Source of the DNA: DASSUW01 sp963740605
GTDB lineage: Bacteria > Actinomycetota > Thermoleophilia > Solirubrobacterales > Solirubrobacteraceae
Reading direction: 5' to 3'
Assembly: GCA_963740605.1 (NCBI GenBank)
Contig: CAVUFC010000018.1
Location: forward strand, 930,001 to 994,000
DNA: 64,000 nt
The position numbers and the translations under genes were made by a program. Position 1 is the stretch's first letter, and every line of letters begins with the position of its first letter. The notes beneath the pieces were generated by a model that worked only from the letters and a program-made list of their open reading frames with translations, did not search any database and was not told the DNA's origin. Positions 29,628-37,502 of this stretch are shown here, one piece after another.

Positions 29628-30077
29628 GTGGTCATCCCCGCGGGTCAACCGGCCCCGGAGTTCACCCTCGCGCGTGCCGGCGGCGGCGAGCCGTTCACCC
29701 GCTCCGATCTGCGCGGCCGCACCACCGTCCTCGTCTTCTACCCGTTCGCGTTCTCGCCGGTCTGCACCGACCAGCTGAGCGTCTACAACGAGCTGCTCGA
29801 CGACTTCAAGACGAAGGGCGCGACGCTGTACGGCGTCTCGTGCGACGCGGTGTGGTCGCAGAAGGCGTTCAAGGAGCAGCTGGGGATCGACATCGAGCAG
29901 CTGTCGGACTTCGAGCCCAAGGGCGCGGCCTGCGAGGCATTCGGCGTGCTGCACGAGCGCGGAATGCCCGAACGCGCGCTGGTCGTGATCGGGCCTGATG
30001 CCGTGGTGAAATGGAGCTACCAGGCCGCGCAGCTCAGCGAGCTGCCAGGCGCGAACCTGATCTTCGATCAGCTCTGA
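29628..30077 (+). CDS. Peroxiredoxin, AhpE-like
   Basis: A 149-residue thiol peroxidase starting at GTG 29628. The active-site motif P39-x3-S43-x2-C46 (FYPFAFSPVCTDQL) is intact. Other cysteines (GVSCDAVW, GAACEAFG) could serve as resolving residues. The sequence resembles mycobacterial AhpE, a cytosolic reductant of hydroperoxides. It is directly followed by a DsbA-like protein and an ECF sigma-factor system, suggesting a redox-stress group. Confidence 0.92.
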   Translation: MVIPAGQPAPEFTLARAGGGEPFTRSDLRGRTTVLVFYPFAFSPVCTDQLSVYNELLDDFKTKGATLYGVSCDAVWSQKAFKEQLGIDIEQLSDFEPKGAACEAFGVLHERGMPERALVVIGPDAVVKWSYQAAQLSELPGANLIFDQL

Positions 30078-30574
30078 CCGACCTCACCTCCGCCCCGCTG
30101 CCGCCGGTCGGCCCCGACGACCATGTGCGCGGGCCCGATGGTGCGCCGCTGGTGATCGTGTACGGCGACTACGAGTGCCCGTTCTGTGCCGCCGCCGAGG
30201 TGCAGCTGCGCGAGCGCGAGGTACAGGTCGCGTTCCGGCACTTCCCGATCCGCAGCAGCCACCCCCGCGCCCACGCCGCCGCGCACGCGGCCGAGGCTGC
30301 GGCTGAGCAGGGCGCGTTCTGGACGATGCACGACGCGCTGTTCGAGGATCAGGGGCGCCTCGAGGACCCGCATCTGTGGGCGCGTGCCGAGCGGCTCGGC
30401 CTCGACGTCGCCCGGTTCGACGCCGACCGGCGCTCGGACCCGATCGCGCAGCGCGTCCGCGAGCAGTTCCGTGGCGGGGTGCGGGCCGGAGTCGTCACCA
30501 CACCGACGCTTTTCGTCGGTGGCGAGCGATACTCGGGGCGAACCGCAGCGACGATGTGGCCGTACCCCACATGA
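30074..30574 (+). CDS. DsbA-family thioredoxin-fold oxidoreductase
   Basis: About 166 residues with VYGDYECPFCAAAEVQL holding the redox motif CPFC, a helical insertion, and the cis-proline region VVTTPTLFVGGERYSG. There is no signal peptide, so it is probably cytoplasmic. The start is uncertain: CTG 30074 (overlapping the peroxiredoxin stop as CTGA) gives the family-like N-terminus LTDLTSAPLPPVGPDDHV; GTG 30125 is the next option. The C-terminus is shorter than usual and overlaps the sigma-factor start by 4 nt and its proposed promoter. Confidence 0.8.
   Translation: MTDLTSAPLPPVGPDDHVRGPDGAPLVIVYGDYECPFCAAAEVQLREREVQVAFRHFPIRSSHPRAHAAAHAAEAAAEQGAFWTMHDALFEDQGRLEDPHLWARAERLGLDVARFDADRRSDPIAQRVREQFRGGVRAGVVTTPTLFVGGERYSGRTAATMWPYPT
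30540..30564 (+). promoter_or_regulatory. Candidate ECF-type promoter upstream of the sigma-factor gene
   Basis: GAACC (30540-30544) and CGTA (30561-30564) with a 16-bp spacer fit the general ECF promoter form. The sigma gene ATG is 7 nt after CGTA, implying a leaderless message. A second copy of the same pair lies before the cupredoxin gene (31837-31860), supporting autoregulation. Confidence 0.5.
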
Positions 30575-31125
30575 CCGTGCCGAGTGATGCCCAGCTGATG
30601 GAACGCCTGCGCGACGACGCGACGGGGGACGCGTTGCGTGCCCTGTACCGCACGTATGCCGGCGAGTTGCTCGGGTTCGCCCTCAACGCGCTGGGCGAGC
30701 GCGGGGCCGCCGAGGAGATCGTGCAAGAGGTCTTCACGCGCGCGTGGCGCCACGCCGACCGCTACGACTCGGGGCGGGGCAGCGTGCGGACGTGGCTGTA
30801 CCAGATCGCCCGGCACGCGATCATCGACATGCGCCGGCGCGCCTCCGCGCGGCCGGCGCTCGCATCGGGGGACCAGCCGCTGCTCGAGGCCTCCAGCAGC
30901 CGCGACTCGATCGAGCAGGCGATGCTCGGCTGGCAGGTCGCGGCCGCGCTCGAGCGCCTGACCCCTGAGCACCGGCAGATGATCCGTCTCGCGCACTTCC
31001 AGGGCCTGTCGGTCCGGGAGATCGCGGAGAAGTGCGAGCTGCCGATCGGAACTGTGAAGAGTCGGACGTGGTACGCGCTGCGATCGCTGCGGCTCGTCCT
31101 CGAAGAGATGGGAGTCGTCCCGTGA
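30571..31125 (+). CDS. ECF-subfamily RNA polymerase sigma factor
   Basis: 184 residues from ATG 30571. Region 2 is visible in LYRTYAGELLGFALNALGE and EEIVQEVFTRAWRHADRY, with TWLYQIARHAIIDMRRR. Region 4 contains ALERLTPEHRQMIRLAHFQG and the helix-turn-helix LSVREIAEKCELPIGTVKSR. An upstream in-frame start would run through the DsbA gene and is discounted. It overlaps the anti-sigma gene by 4 nt, the standard arrangement for co-translated partner control. The signal is unknown but the neighbours suggest oxidative or copper stress. Confidence 0.93.
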   Translation: MTVPSDAQLMERLRDDATGDALRALYRTYAGELLGFALNALGERGAAEEIVQEVFTRAWRHADRYDSGRGSVRTWLYQIARHAIIDMRRRASARPALASGDQPLLEASSSRDSIEQAMLGWQVAAALERLTPEHRQMIRLAHFQGLSVREIAEKCELPIGTVKSRTWYALRSLRLVLEEMGVVP

Positions 31126-31838
31126 CCGAGTGCGACGAGCTTCGCCATTCGCTCGGCGCCTACGTGCTCGGTGGGCTCGACGTCGATGACGCCGCCGCCG
31201 TGCGCCGGCATCTGCAGGAATGCCCCGAGTGCGCCGCCGAGCGCGACGCCCTCGTCCCGCTCCCCAGCCTGCTGTCGCTGGCCGGCGGAGCGGATGCGGC
31301 GGTCAACGAGCCATTGTCACCCGCGTTCGAGGAGCGACTGCTGGACGCGTATGCGCGCGACCATGCCGCAGCTCCGGCGTCGCGCCGGGTCAGCGGTCTG
31401 CGCCGGAAGCTGCGCCCGCGGTGGATCGCCATCGGGGCGACGGCGGCCGCCGCCGCGGCTGCCGCCGTGATCGCATTCACCGTGTTCGGAGGCGGCGAGA
31501 ACGGCGGACGCCAGTACGACGTCGCGTTCCGCAGCCTCGCCGCGCCCGGCGCCGCGGCGCACGCGGACCTGAGCAGCAGCGACTCCGGCACGACGCTGCA
31601 CCTGTGGGTCAAGGGCCTGCCGAAGGACGACCACGCGGTCTACGAGGTCCTGTGCGACGCGGAGTCGTGGACCGCCAGCGCCGGCACGTTCCGTACCGAC
31701 AGCCGCGGCAAGGCCGTCGTGGTGCTGACGACCGCGCTGCGCAAGGGCGACTACGACGCGATCCGCATCGTGCGCCGCCAGCACGAGGCCGACGGCCGGC
31801 TGGTCCTCCGCGACATCCTCGCCGCGAAGTTGTCCTGA
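31122..31838 (+). CDS. Zinc-finger anti-sigma factor, membrane bound
   Basis: GTG 31122 (GTGA overlap) gives 238 residues. The N-terminus is a zf-HC2/ZAS domain: LRHSLGAYVLGGLD, then RRHLQECPEC with the H-x3-C-x2-C motif. A single transmembrane helix follows (about 103-128, alanine rich). The extracytoplasmic part resembles the RskA anti-sigma C-terminal domain (LHLWVKGLPKDDHAVYEV). It should hold the preceding sigma factor at the membrane until a signal arrives. Confidence 0.92.
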   Translation: MTECDELRHSLGAYVLGGLDVDDAAAVRRHLQECPECAAERDALVPLPSLLSLAGGADAAVNEPLSPAFEERLLDAYARDHAAAPASRRVSGLRRKLRPRWIAIGATAAAAAAAAVIAFTVFGGGENGGRQYDVAFRSLAAPGAAAHADLSSSDSGTTLHLWVKGLPKDDHAVYEVLCDAESWTASAGTFRTDSRGKAVVVLTTALRKGDYDAIRIVRRQHEADGRLVLRDILAAKLS

Positions 31839-31860
31839 ACCTTGCGCGCAGGGCTCCGTA
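31837..31860 (+). promoter_or_regulatory. Candidate ECF-type promoter upstream of the cupredoxin gene
   Basis: GAACC (31837-31841) and CGTA (31857-31860) are separated by 15 bp, nearly the same form as the pair before the sigma gene. It begins at the anti-sigma stop codon and lies about 40 bp before the cupredoxin ATG, so a leader with the GAGGGAGAG ribosome-binding site would be made. Confidence 0.5.
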
Positions 31861-31898
31861 CCACCCTGCGAACTGGCAACTGCGAGGGAGAGAGCTTC

Positions 31899-32312
31899 AT
31901 GCGACGCACCACTTGGCTTCTCGCGCTCATGCTGGCGGCGGCCGTGCTGGTAGCCGCGGGCTGTGGCGGCGACGACAGCAGCGGCAGCAGCGGCACGTCG
32001 AGCGACAGCTCCAGCTCCAGCTCGAGCTCAGGCGCAGGCTCGCTGACCGTGACCGCCGACCCGGGCGGCGCGATCTCGTGGGACAAGAGCTCGCTGAGCG
32101 CAAAGGCGGGCAAGGTCACCCTGAAGCTCGTCAACGACTCTCAGACTCAGCACGCGATCGCGGTCGAGGGCAACGGTGTCGACAAGGACAGCAAGACCGT
32201 CACCGGCGGAACCGCTGACGTCACGGTCGACCTCAAGCCCGGCACGTACGAGTTCTACTGCCCCGTCCCGGGCCACAAGGCGACAATGCACGGGACGCTC
32301 ACGGTGTCGTGA
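31899..32312 (+). CDS. Cupredoxin-domain lipoprotein (plastocyanin-like)
   Basis: 137 residues from ATG 31899. A signal peptide ends in the lipobox VLVAAGC with the lipidated cysteine at about 22, followed by a Ser/Gly linker. The blue-copper fold has ligands His in TQHAIAV, then Cys, His and Met in YCPVPGHKATMHG. It is an extracytoplasmic copper or electron-transfer protein anchored in the membrane. Placement directly behind the sigma/anti-sigma pair, with its own candidate ECF promoter, makes it a likely target of that sigma factor. Confidence 0.93.
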   Translation: MRRTTWLLALMLAAAVLVAAGCGGDDSSGSSGTSSDSSSSSSSSGAGSLTVTADPGGAISWDKSSLSAKAGKVTLKLVNDSQTQHAIAVEGNGVDKDSKTVTGGTADVTVDLKPGTYEFYCPVPGHKATMHGTLTVS

Positions 32313-32325
32313 GATCGCCCCGCGG

Positions 32326-32355
32326 CATGTGCTGACCGGATAGCGTCAGCACATG
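32326..32355. promoter_or_regulatory. 11-bp inverted repeat covering the start codon of the flavoprotein gene
   Basis: CATGTGCTGAC (32326-32336) and GTCAGCACATG (32345-32355) form perfect arms around an 8-nt spacer (CGGATAGC). The last three bases are the initiation ATG. No T-run follows, so termination is unlikely. As DNA it could be an operator; as RNA reading through from the cupredoxin gene it would hide the start codon. The spacer holds a weak -10-like GATAGC. Confidence 0.65.
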
Positions 32356-34050
32356 ACGCGGGTGGCCATCCTCGGTGGCGGCGTCGCGGGCCTGACAGCG
32401 GCTCACGAGCTGGCCGAGCGCGGCTTCGACGTCGTGGTGCTCGAGTCCCGCGACATTCCCGGCGGCAAGGCCCGCAGCCTGCCCGTGCCCGGCTCGGCGA
32501 CCGGCGGGCGCGCCGATCTGCCGGCCGAGCACGGCTTCCGCTTCTTCCCGGGCTTCTACCAGCACATCCCGGACACGATGCGGCGGATCCCCGCCGGGCC
32601 GACGAGCGTGTACGAGCACCTCGTCGGCGCCGAGCGGATCCTGCTCGCGCAGGCCGCTGGACGCAACGAGATCATCGCGCCCGCGCACGCCGCGGAGTCG
32701 CTCGACGACCTCGCGGTGCTCAGCAGGTTCCTGCTCGAGGTGATGACCGGGCTCGGCATGACGCCGGCCGACCACGCGTGGCTGATGGACCGTCTGCTGA
32801 CGCTGCTCACGAGCTGCGACGCACGCCGCTACGAGCAGTGGGAGCTGCAGAGCTGGTGGGTGTACGTGAAGGCCGAGCAGCGCTCGGACGCGTTCAAGAA
32901 GTTTCTCGCCGAAGGCCTCACGCGCACGCTCGTCGCGGCCCGCGCGCGCGAGATCAGCGCCCGCACCGGTGGCCTGATCCTCGCCCAGCTGATCTTCGAC
33001 CTCACGCGTGCCGGCGCCCGCGCCGACCGGGTGCTCAACGCGCCGACCAACGCGGCATGGATCGACCCATGGGTGGCGCACATCCGCAGCCTCGGCGTCG
33101 ACCTGCGGCTGCAGACTCCGGTGCAGGGGATCACGGTCCGCGACGGACGGATCGCCGGCGTGACGACGCCGGGCGGGACGGTCACCGCCGACTTCTACGT
33201 CGCCGCCCTGCCGGTCGAGCGGATGCGGAACCTCGCCGGGCCGCCGCTGCGCGCGCTCGATCCGCGGCTCGCGGCGCTCGACAAGCTCGTCACGCGCTGG
33301 ATGAACGGCGCGCTGTTCTACCTCGACCACGACGTGCCGCTCGTCAAGGGCCACGCGATCTACATCGACTCCGAGTGGGCCCTGACGTCGATCTCCCAGG
33401 CCCAGTTCTGGAAGGGCGTCGTCGACCTCGAGCGCTACGGCGACGGGCGCGTGAAGGGGGTCCTGTCGGTCGACGTCTCCGATTGGACGACGCCCGGCAA
33501 GCGGACCGGCAAGGTCGCGATGGAGTGCAGCCGCGAGGAGATCCGCACCGAGGTGTGGGGCCAGCTGACCGATCACCTCAACGACGGCCCGCAGCCGGTG
33601 CTCGACGACCGCCACGTGCTCGCCTGGTTCCTGGACCCCTCGATCGAGTTCCCGAACCCGACACAGGCGACCAACCTCGAGCCGTTGCTGATCAACACCG
33701 CGGGCTCGTGGGCCTACCGGCCGGACGCCGCGACCGCGATCCCGAACCTCGTGCTCGCCGCCGACTATGTGCGAACGAACACCGACCTCGCGACGATGGA
33801 GGGCGCCAACGAGGCGGCGCGCCGTGCGGTGAACGCGATCCTCGCCACCGGCGGGCGGCACGACGTGTGCGACGTGTTCCCGCTGCGCGAGCCGAAGGCG
33901 CTGGTGCCGGCGCGCAAGCTCGACGCGCTGCGCTGGAAGCTCTTCCACCGCCCGGCGCGGACGCCGCTGCGCGTGGGCGGCGACGGCGGCGTCGAGCCGC
34001 GCAACCTGCTCTCGCGCGCGCTGCTGTCCGCCGGGCGGCTTACGCGCTGA
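32353..34050 (+). CDS. FAD-dependent amine-oxidase/phytoene-desaturase-like protein
   Basis: The 565-residue flavoprotein opens with the Rossmann motif VAILGGGVAGLTAAHELAE (4-22) and the second dinucleotide-binding strand VVVLESRDIPGGKARS. EHGFRFFPGFY follows, as in carotenoid desaturase and hydroxysqualene-dehydroxylase relatives. The C-terminal FAD motif LVLAADYVRTNTDLATMEGA is intact. No carotenoid or hopanoid gene is adjacent, so substrate is unknown. It ends tail-to-tail with the next gene, overlapping by 11 bp. Confidence 0.85.
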   Translation: MTRVAILGGGVAGLTAAHELAERGFDVVVLESRDIPGGKARSLPVPGSATGGRADLPAEHGFRFFPGFYQHIPDTMRRIPAGPTSVYEHLVGAERILLAQAAGRNEIIAPAHAAESLDDLAVLSRFLLEVMTGLGMTPADHAWLMDRLLTLLTSCDARRYEQWELQSWWVYVKAEQRSDAFKKFLAEGLTRTLVAARAREISARTGGLILAQLIFDLTRAGARADRVLNAPTNAAWIDPWVAHIRSLGVDLRLQTPVQGITVRDGRIAGVTTPGGTVTADFYVAALPVERMRNLAGPPLRALDPRLAALDKLVTRWMNGALFYLDHDVPLVKGHAIYIDSEWALTSISQAQFWKGVVDLERYGDGRVKGVLSVDVSDWTTPGKRTGKVAMECSREEIRTEVWGQLTDHLNDGPQPVLDDRHVLAWFLDPSIEFPNPTQATNLEPLLINTAGSWAYRPDAATAIPNLVLAADYVRTNTDLATMEGANEAARRAVNAILATGGRHDVCDVFPLREPKALVPARKLDALRWKLFHRPARTPLRVGGDGGVEPRNLLSRALLSAGRLTR

Positions 34051-35110
34051 CGCGGGTCAGGCCCGCGTCGGCGACGCCCGCTTCGAGCGCTTCGAGGCCG
34101 TAGGCCTGGAGCGGCCCGAGCGCGCCGGTGCTCGCAACCGCGCGCTGCGCGGCCCAGGCCACGATCCCGGCGGTCAGCGTGTACGGCTCGGGGCCGGAGA
34201 GCTGCACGTCGGCGAGCTGCGTGCCGCCGGCGTCGTACGCCTCGGCGACGACGTGCGAGACGCCGGACCCGGCCTGGGGCGTGCCGCCGAACGATGCGGC
34301 GCGGTCGCCCACCGTCTGCAGCACCGACCGCATGCCCGGGACGCGCACGGCCAGCGAGCCCGCCAGGCTCGCCGCCTGCACCGGCCGTGACAGCGGGCCG
34401 AACCAGCCGAGGTAGGTGTTGATCTCGCGCAGCTGCGGATACGACGCGGGCAGCGTGAGGTGCTCGGAGCCGCCGAGCGAGACCGCCGGCCGGTCCTTGC
34501 CGCGCACGCTGAACGTCCGCGAGCGGTCGCCCATCCGCGTGCGCTCCAGCCGGCCGTCGCGGAACGCATGGCCAGGATTGAGCATGATCCCGACGGACGA
34601 CTCGCGCGTGCCGGCGCTGCCGGTCATCCCGAACGCGTAGTAGCCGACGTCGACCCGCACCGCGGCCTCGCCGGCCTCCTCGAGCGCGAGCGCGGCGGCG
34701 AGAGCGCCGGGGACGTAGTCGTAGCCCATCGCCGTCAGCAGCGCCGCGCCCGCCCGTTCGGCAGGGCCGGCGAACTCGTCGAACACGCGCCGGATGAACG
34801 CCGGCTCGCCGGTCGTGTCGATGTAGGTGCCGCGGGCCGCGATCGCCGCGCGCACGGCAGGCTCGCCCCACTTGGCGAACGGGCCGACGGTGCTCACCAG
34901 CACGTCGCCGGGCTCGAGCAGCGCGAATACCGAGTTGCGGCGCAGGGCGTCGGCCTGGCGCCACTGCACGCCGAGGCGCTCCGCGAGCTCGCTCAGCGGG
35001 CCCTCGGAGCGCGCGGCCAGCACCGGGTCGGCCCCCTGGACGGCGAGCCGCTCGGCGACCAGGCGTCCAGTGAAGCCGGTTGCCCCGAAGATGATGATGC
35101 GCCTCGGCAC
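34040..35110 (-). CDS. Saccharopine-dehydrogenase-like / trans-acting enoyl reductase family protein
   Basis: GTG at 35110 (after AGGAAG) gives 356 residues beginning MPRRIIIFGATGFTGRL, an NAD(P)-binding Rossmann fold. STVGPFAKWGEPAVRA and TGEPAFIRRVFDEF match the family that includes mycobacterial trans-acting enoyl reductase. An ATG 37 codons upstream would read back through the divergent pnp leader and lacks family similarity. Substrate unknown; these enzymes reduce lipids or act on saccharopine-like compounds. It is transcribed divergently from pnp. Confidence 0.83.
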   Translation of the reverse strand: MPRRIIIFGATGFTGRLVAERLAVQGADPVLAARSEGPLSELAERLGVQWRQADALRRNSVFALLEPGDVLVSTVGPFAKWGEPAVRAAIAARGTYIDTTGEPAFIRRVFDEFAGPAERAGAALLTAMGYDYVPGALAAALALEEAGEAAVRVDVGYYAFGMTGSAGTRESSVGIMLNPGHAFRDGRLERTRMGDRSRTFSVRGKDRPAVSLGGSEHLTLPASYPQLREINTYLGWFGPLSRPVQAASLAGSLAVRVPGMRSVLQTVGDRAASFGGTPQAGSGVSHVVAEAYDAGGTQLADVQLSGPEPYTLTAGIVAWAAQRAVASTGALGPLQAYGLEALEAGVADAGLTRVSA

Positions 35111-35206
35111 GTGCTTCCTACTACCATGGCAGGCAACAACTACCGAAGCGTCAGAGAAGATGCAGAGGGCCTGCCGAACGAACGGCGGGCGCAGAAAGAG
35201 GTACAC

Positions 35207-37498
35207 ATGCCAGAAGTGCACCGGGTCTCCGTCGAGGTCGGCGGAACAGAGATCTCGTTCGAGACCGGTTGGATGGCGAAGCAGGCCTCAGGGGCCGTGG
35301 TCGTCCGCGCGGGCGACACCGTCGTCCTCAACACCGCCACCGCAGGCAACCTGCGCGATGTCGATTTCCTCCCGCTGACGGTGGATGTCGAGGAGCGGAT
35401 GTACGCCGCCGGGAAGATCCCCGGCTCATTCTTCAAGCGCGAGGGCCGCGCCGGCGAGAAGGCGACGCTGATCGCGCGCATGATCGACCGTCCGCTGCGG
35501 CCGCTCTTCCCGAAGGGCTGGCGTCGTGAGACGCAGCTCGTCGGCATGCCGCTGTCGATCGATCAGGTCCAGCCCTACGACGTGCTCGCCATGAACGGCG
35601 CGTCCGCCGCGCTGCAGATCTCCGACATCCCGTTCCCGGCTCCGGTCGGCGCGGTCCGGATCGGCAAGCTCGAGGGCAACTTCGTGATCAACCCGACCGA
35701 GGAGCAGCTGCTCGAGTCCGACCTCGACCTCGTCGTGTCGGGCACCGAGGAGGCCATCCTGATGGTCGAGGCGGGCGCCAACGAGGTGCCCGAGGCCGAG
35801 ATCCTCGACGCGCTCGACATCGCGCACTCGGAGATCAAGAAGCTGTGCGCCGCGCAGCGCGAGCTGGCCGAGAAGGCCGGCAAGGCCAAGATGGAGATCG
35901 AGGTGCCGCAGGTCGACGTCGACCTCGCGCGCCAGATCGCCGAGTCGCACGGCGGGCCGCTGGACGCCGCGACCCAGGTCGAGGACAAGCTCGAGCGCCA
36001 GGACGCGACGAAGGCCGTCGAGGAGCAGGTGCTGGAGCAGTACTCCGGCGACCCGGCCGCCGAGACGTACGCCGAGTTCCGCCAGAAGGCGCAGCTCGCG
36101 TTCGACGCGCTCGAGAAGAAGCTCATCCGCGAGCGCATCGCGGTCCACAAGAAGCGCCCGGACGGCCGCCAGCCGAACGAGATCCGCGCGATCGACATCC
36201 AGGTCAAGCCGCTGCCGCGCACGCACGGCTCGGCGCTGTTCACCCGCGGCCAGACGCAGGCCCTCTCGGTCGTCGCCCTCGGCACGACGCGCGAGGAGAT
36301 GCGCCTGGACAACCTCGGGCTGGAGACGTCCAAGCGCTACTTCCACCACTACAACTTCCCCCCGTTCTCGGTGGGTGAGGCCGGCTTCATGCGCGGTCCC
36401 AAGCGCCGTGACATCGGCCATGGCGCGCTCGCCGAGCGCGCGCTGGTCCCGATGATCCCGGACCAGGAGACGTTCCCGTACACGATCCGCGTCGTGTCGG
36501 ACATCTTCGAATCCAATGGCTCGTCCTCGATGGCCTCGGTCTGCGGCTCGACGCTGTCGCTGATGGACGCCGGCGTGCCGATCAAGTCGCCGGTGGCCGG
36601 CATCGCGATGGGTCTGATCAAGGAGGGCGACGACTACGTCGTGCTCTCCGACATCGCGGGCGTGGAGGACCACCTCGGCGACATGGACTTCAAGGTCGCC
36701 GGCACCGAGAAGGGCATCACCGCCCTGCAGATGGACATCAAGATCACCGGCGTCACCTTCGACATCCTGCGCGACGCGCTCACGCAGGCCAAGGAAGGCC
36801 GGTCGTTCATCCTCGGCAAGATGGCCGACGCGATCGGCGCGCCGCGCGCCGAGCTGTCCGAGTTCGCGCCGCGCATCTCCGCGCTGAAGATCGACCCGGA
36901 CAAGATCGGCCTGCTGATCGGCAAGGGCGGCGAGACGATCCGCTCGCTGCAGGACGAGTACGAGGCGCAGATCGACGTCGACGACGAGGGCAACGTGCGC
37001 GTGTACGCGCAGACCGGCGCCCAGGGCGACGCGCTGGCCGAGCGCATCCGCTCGATGACCAAGGACGTCGAGGTCGGCGACGAGTTCCCGGGCGCGAAGG
37101 TCGTCAAGACCACCACGTTCGGCGCGTTCGTCGAGCTCGCCAAGGGCACCGACGGCCTGCTCCACATCTCCAACGTCTCTCCCGGCCAGCGTGTCGGGAC
37201 GGTCGAGGAGGTCCTCAACAAGGGAGACGAGATCTCGGTCCGCGTGGTCGAGGTCGACCGCGAGCGCGGCCGCATCGGCCTGCGCCTGGCCGAGGACCCG
37301 GAGATCGTCGGCAAGTCCAAGGAGGAGCTGGCGACCGTCGGCGGCGGCGGCGGCGGAGACCGCGGCGATCGCGGCGGCGACCGCGGCCGTGGCGGACGTG
37401 GCGGCGACCGGCGCAACGGTCGCAGCGGTGGCCGTGACCGTGACCGCGATCGCGGGCCCCGCGCCCCGCGCGGCGATCGCGATCCCGACCGGGGCTAA
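35207..37498 (+). CDS. pnp: Polyribonucleotide nucleotidyltransferase (PNPase)
   Basis: 763 residues from ATG 35207 behind AAAGAGG. An in-frame ATG at 35126 would add a polar 27-residue leader and lacks a binding site. Two RNase PH domains, the helical linker, a KH domain (KIGLLIGKGGETIRSLQDEY) and an S1 domain (KTTTFGAFVELAKGTDGLLH) follow in order. The tail is a long Gly/Arg/Asp-rich stretch (GDRGGDRGRGGRGGDRR), an RNA-binding type extension. It degrades RNA 3' to 5' with phosphate and functions near rnj, encoded 5 kb away. Confidence 0.97.
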   Translation: MPEVHRVSVEVGGTEISFETGWMAKQASGAVVVRAGDTVVLNTATAGNLRDVDFLPLTVDVEERMYAAGKIPGSFFKREGRAGEKATLIARMIDRPLRPLFPKGWRRETQLVGMPLSIDQVQPYDVLAMNGASAALQISDIPFPAPVGAVRIGKLEGNFVINPTEEQLLESDLDLVVSGTEEAILMVEAGANEVPEAEILDALDIAHSEIKKLCAAQRELAEKAGKAKMEIEVPQVDVDLARQIAESHGGPLDAATQVEDKLERQDATKAVEEQVLEQYSGDPAAETYAEFRQKAQLAFDALEKKLIRERIAVHKKRPDGRQPNEIRAIDIQVKPLPRTHGSALFTRGQTQALSVVALGTTREEMRLDNLGLETSKRYFHHYNFPPFSVGEAGFMRGPKRRDIGHGALAERALVPMIPDQETFPYTIRVVSDIFESNGSSSMASVCGSTLSLMDAGVPIKSPVAGIAMGLIKEGDDYVVLSDIAGVEDHLGDMDFKVAGTEKGITALQMDIKITGVTFDILRDALTQAKEGRSFILGKMADAIGAPRAELSEFAPRISALKIDPDKIGLLIGKGGETIRSLQDEYEAQIDVDDEGNVRVYAQTGAQGDALAERIRSMTKDVEVGDEFPGAKVVKTTTFGAFVELAKGTDGLLHISNVSPGQRVGTVEEVLNKGDEISVRVVEVDRERGRIGLRLAEDPEIVGKSKEELATVGGGGGGDRGDRGGDRGRGGRGGDRRNGRSGGRDRDRDRGPRAPRGDRDPDRG

Positions 37499-37502
37499 GG
37501 CC

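Noticed and set aside
35126..35206. Longer pnp start at ATG 35126
   Set aside because: It adds a polar segment without PNPase similarity and lacks a ribosome-binding site, whereas ATG 35207 follows AAAGAGG and the family N-terminus begins right after it.
35111..35221. Longer start of the minus-strand reductase at 35221
   Set aside because: The extra 37 residues precede the Rossmann motif, read back through the pnp start and lack a binding site; GTG 35110 follows AGGAAG.
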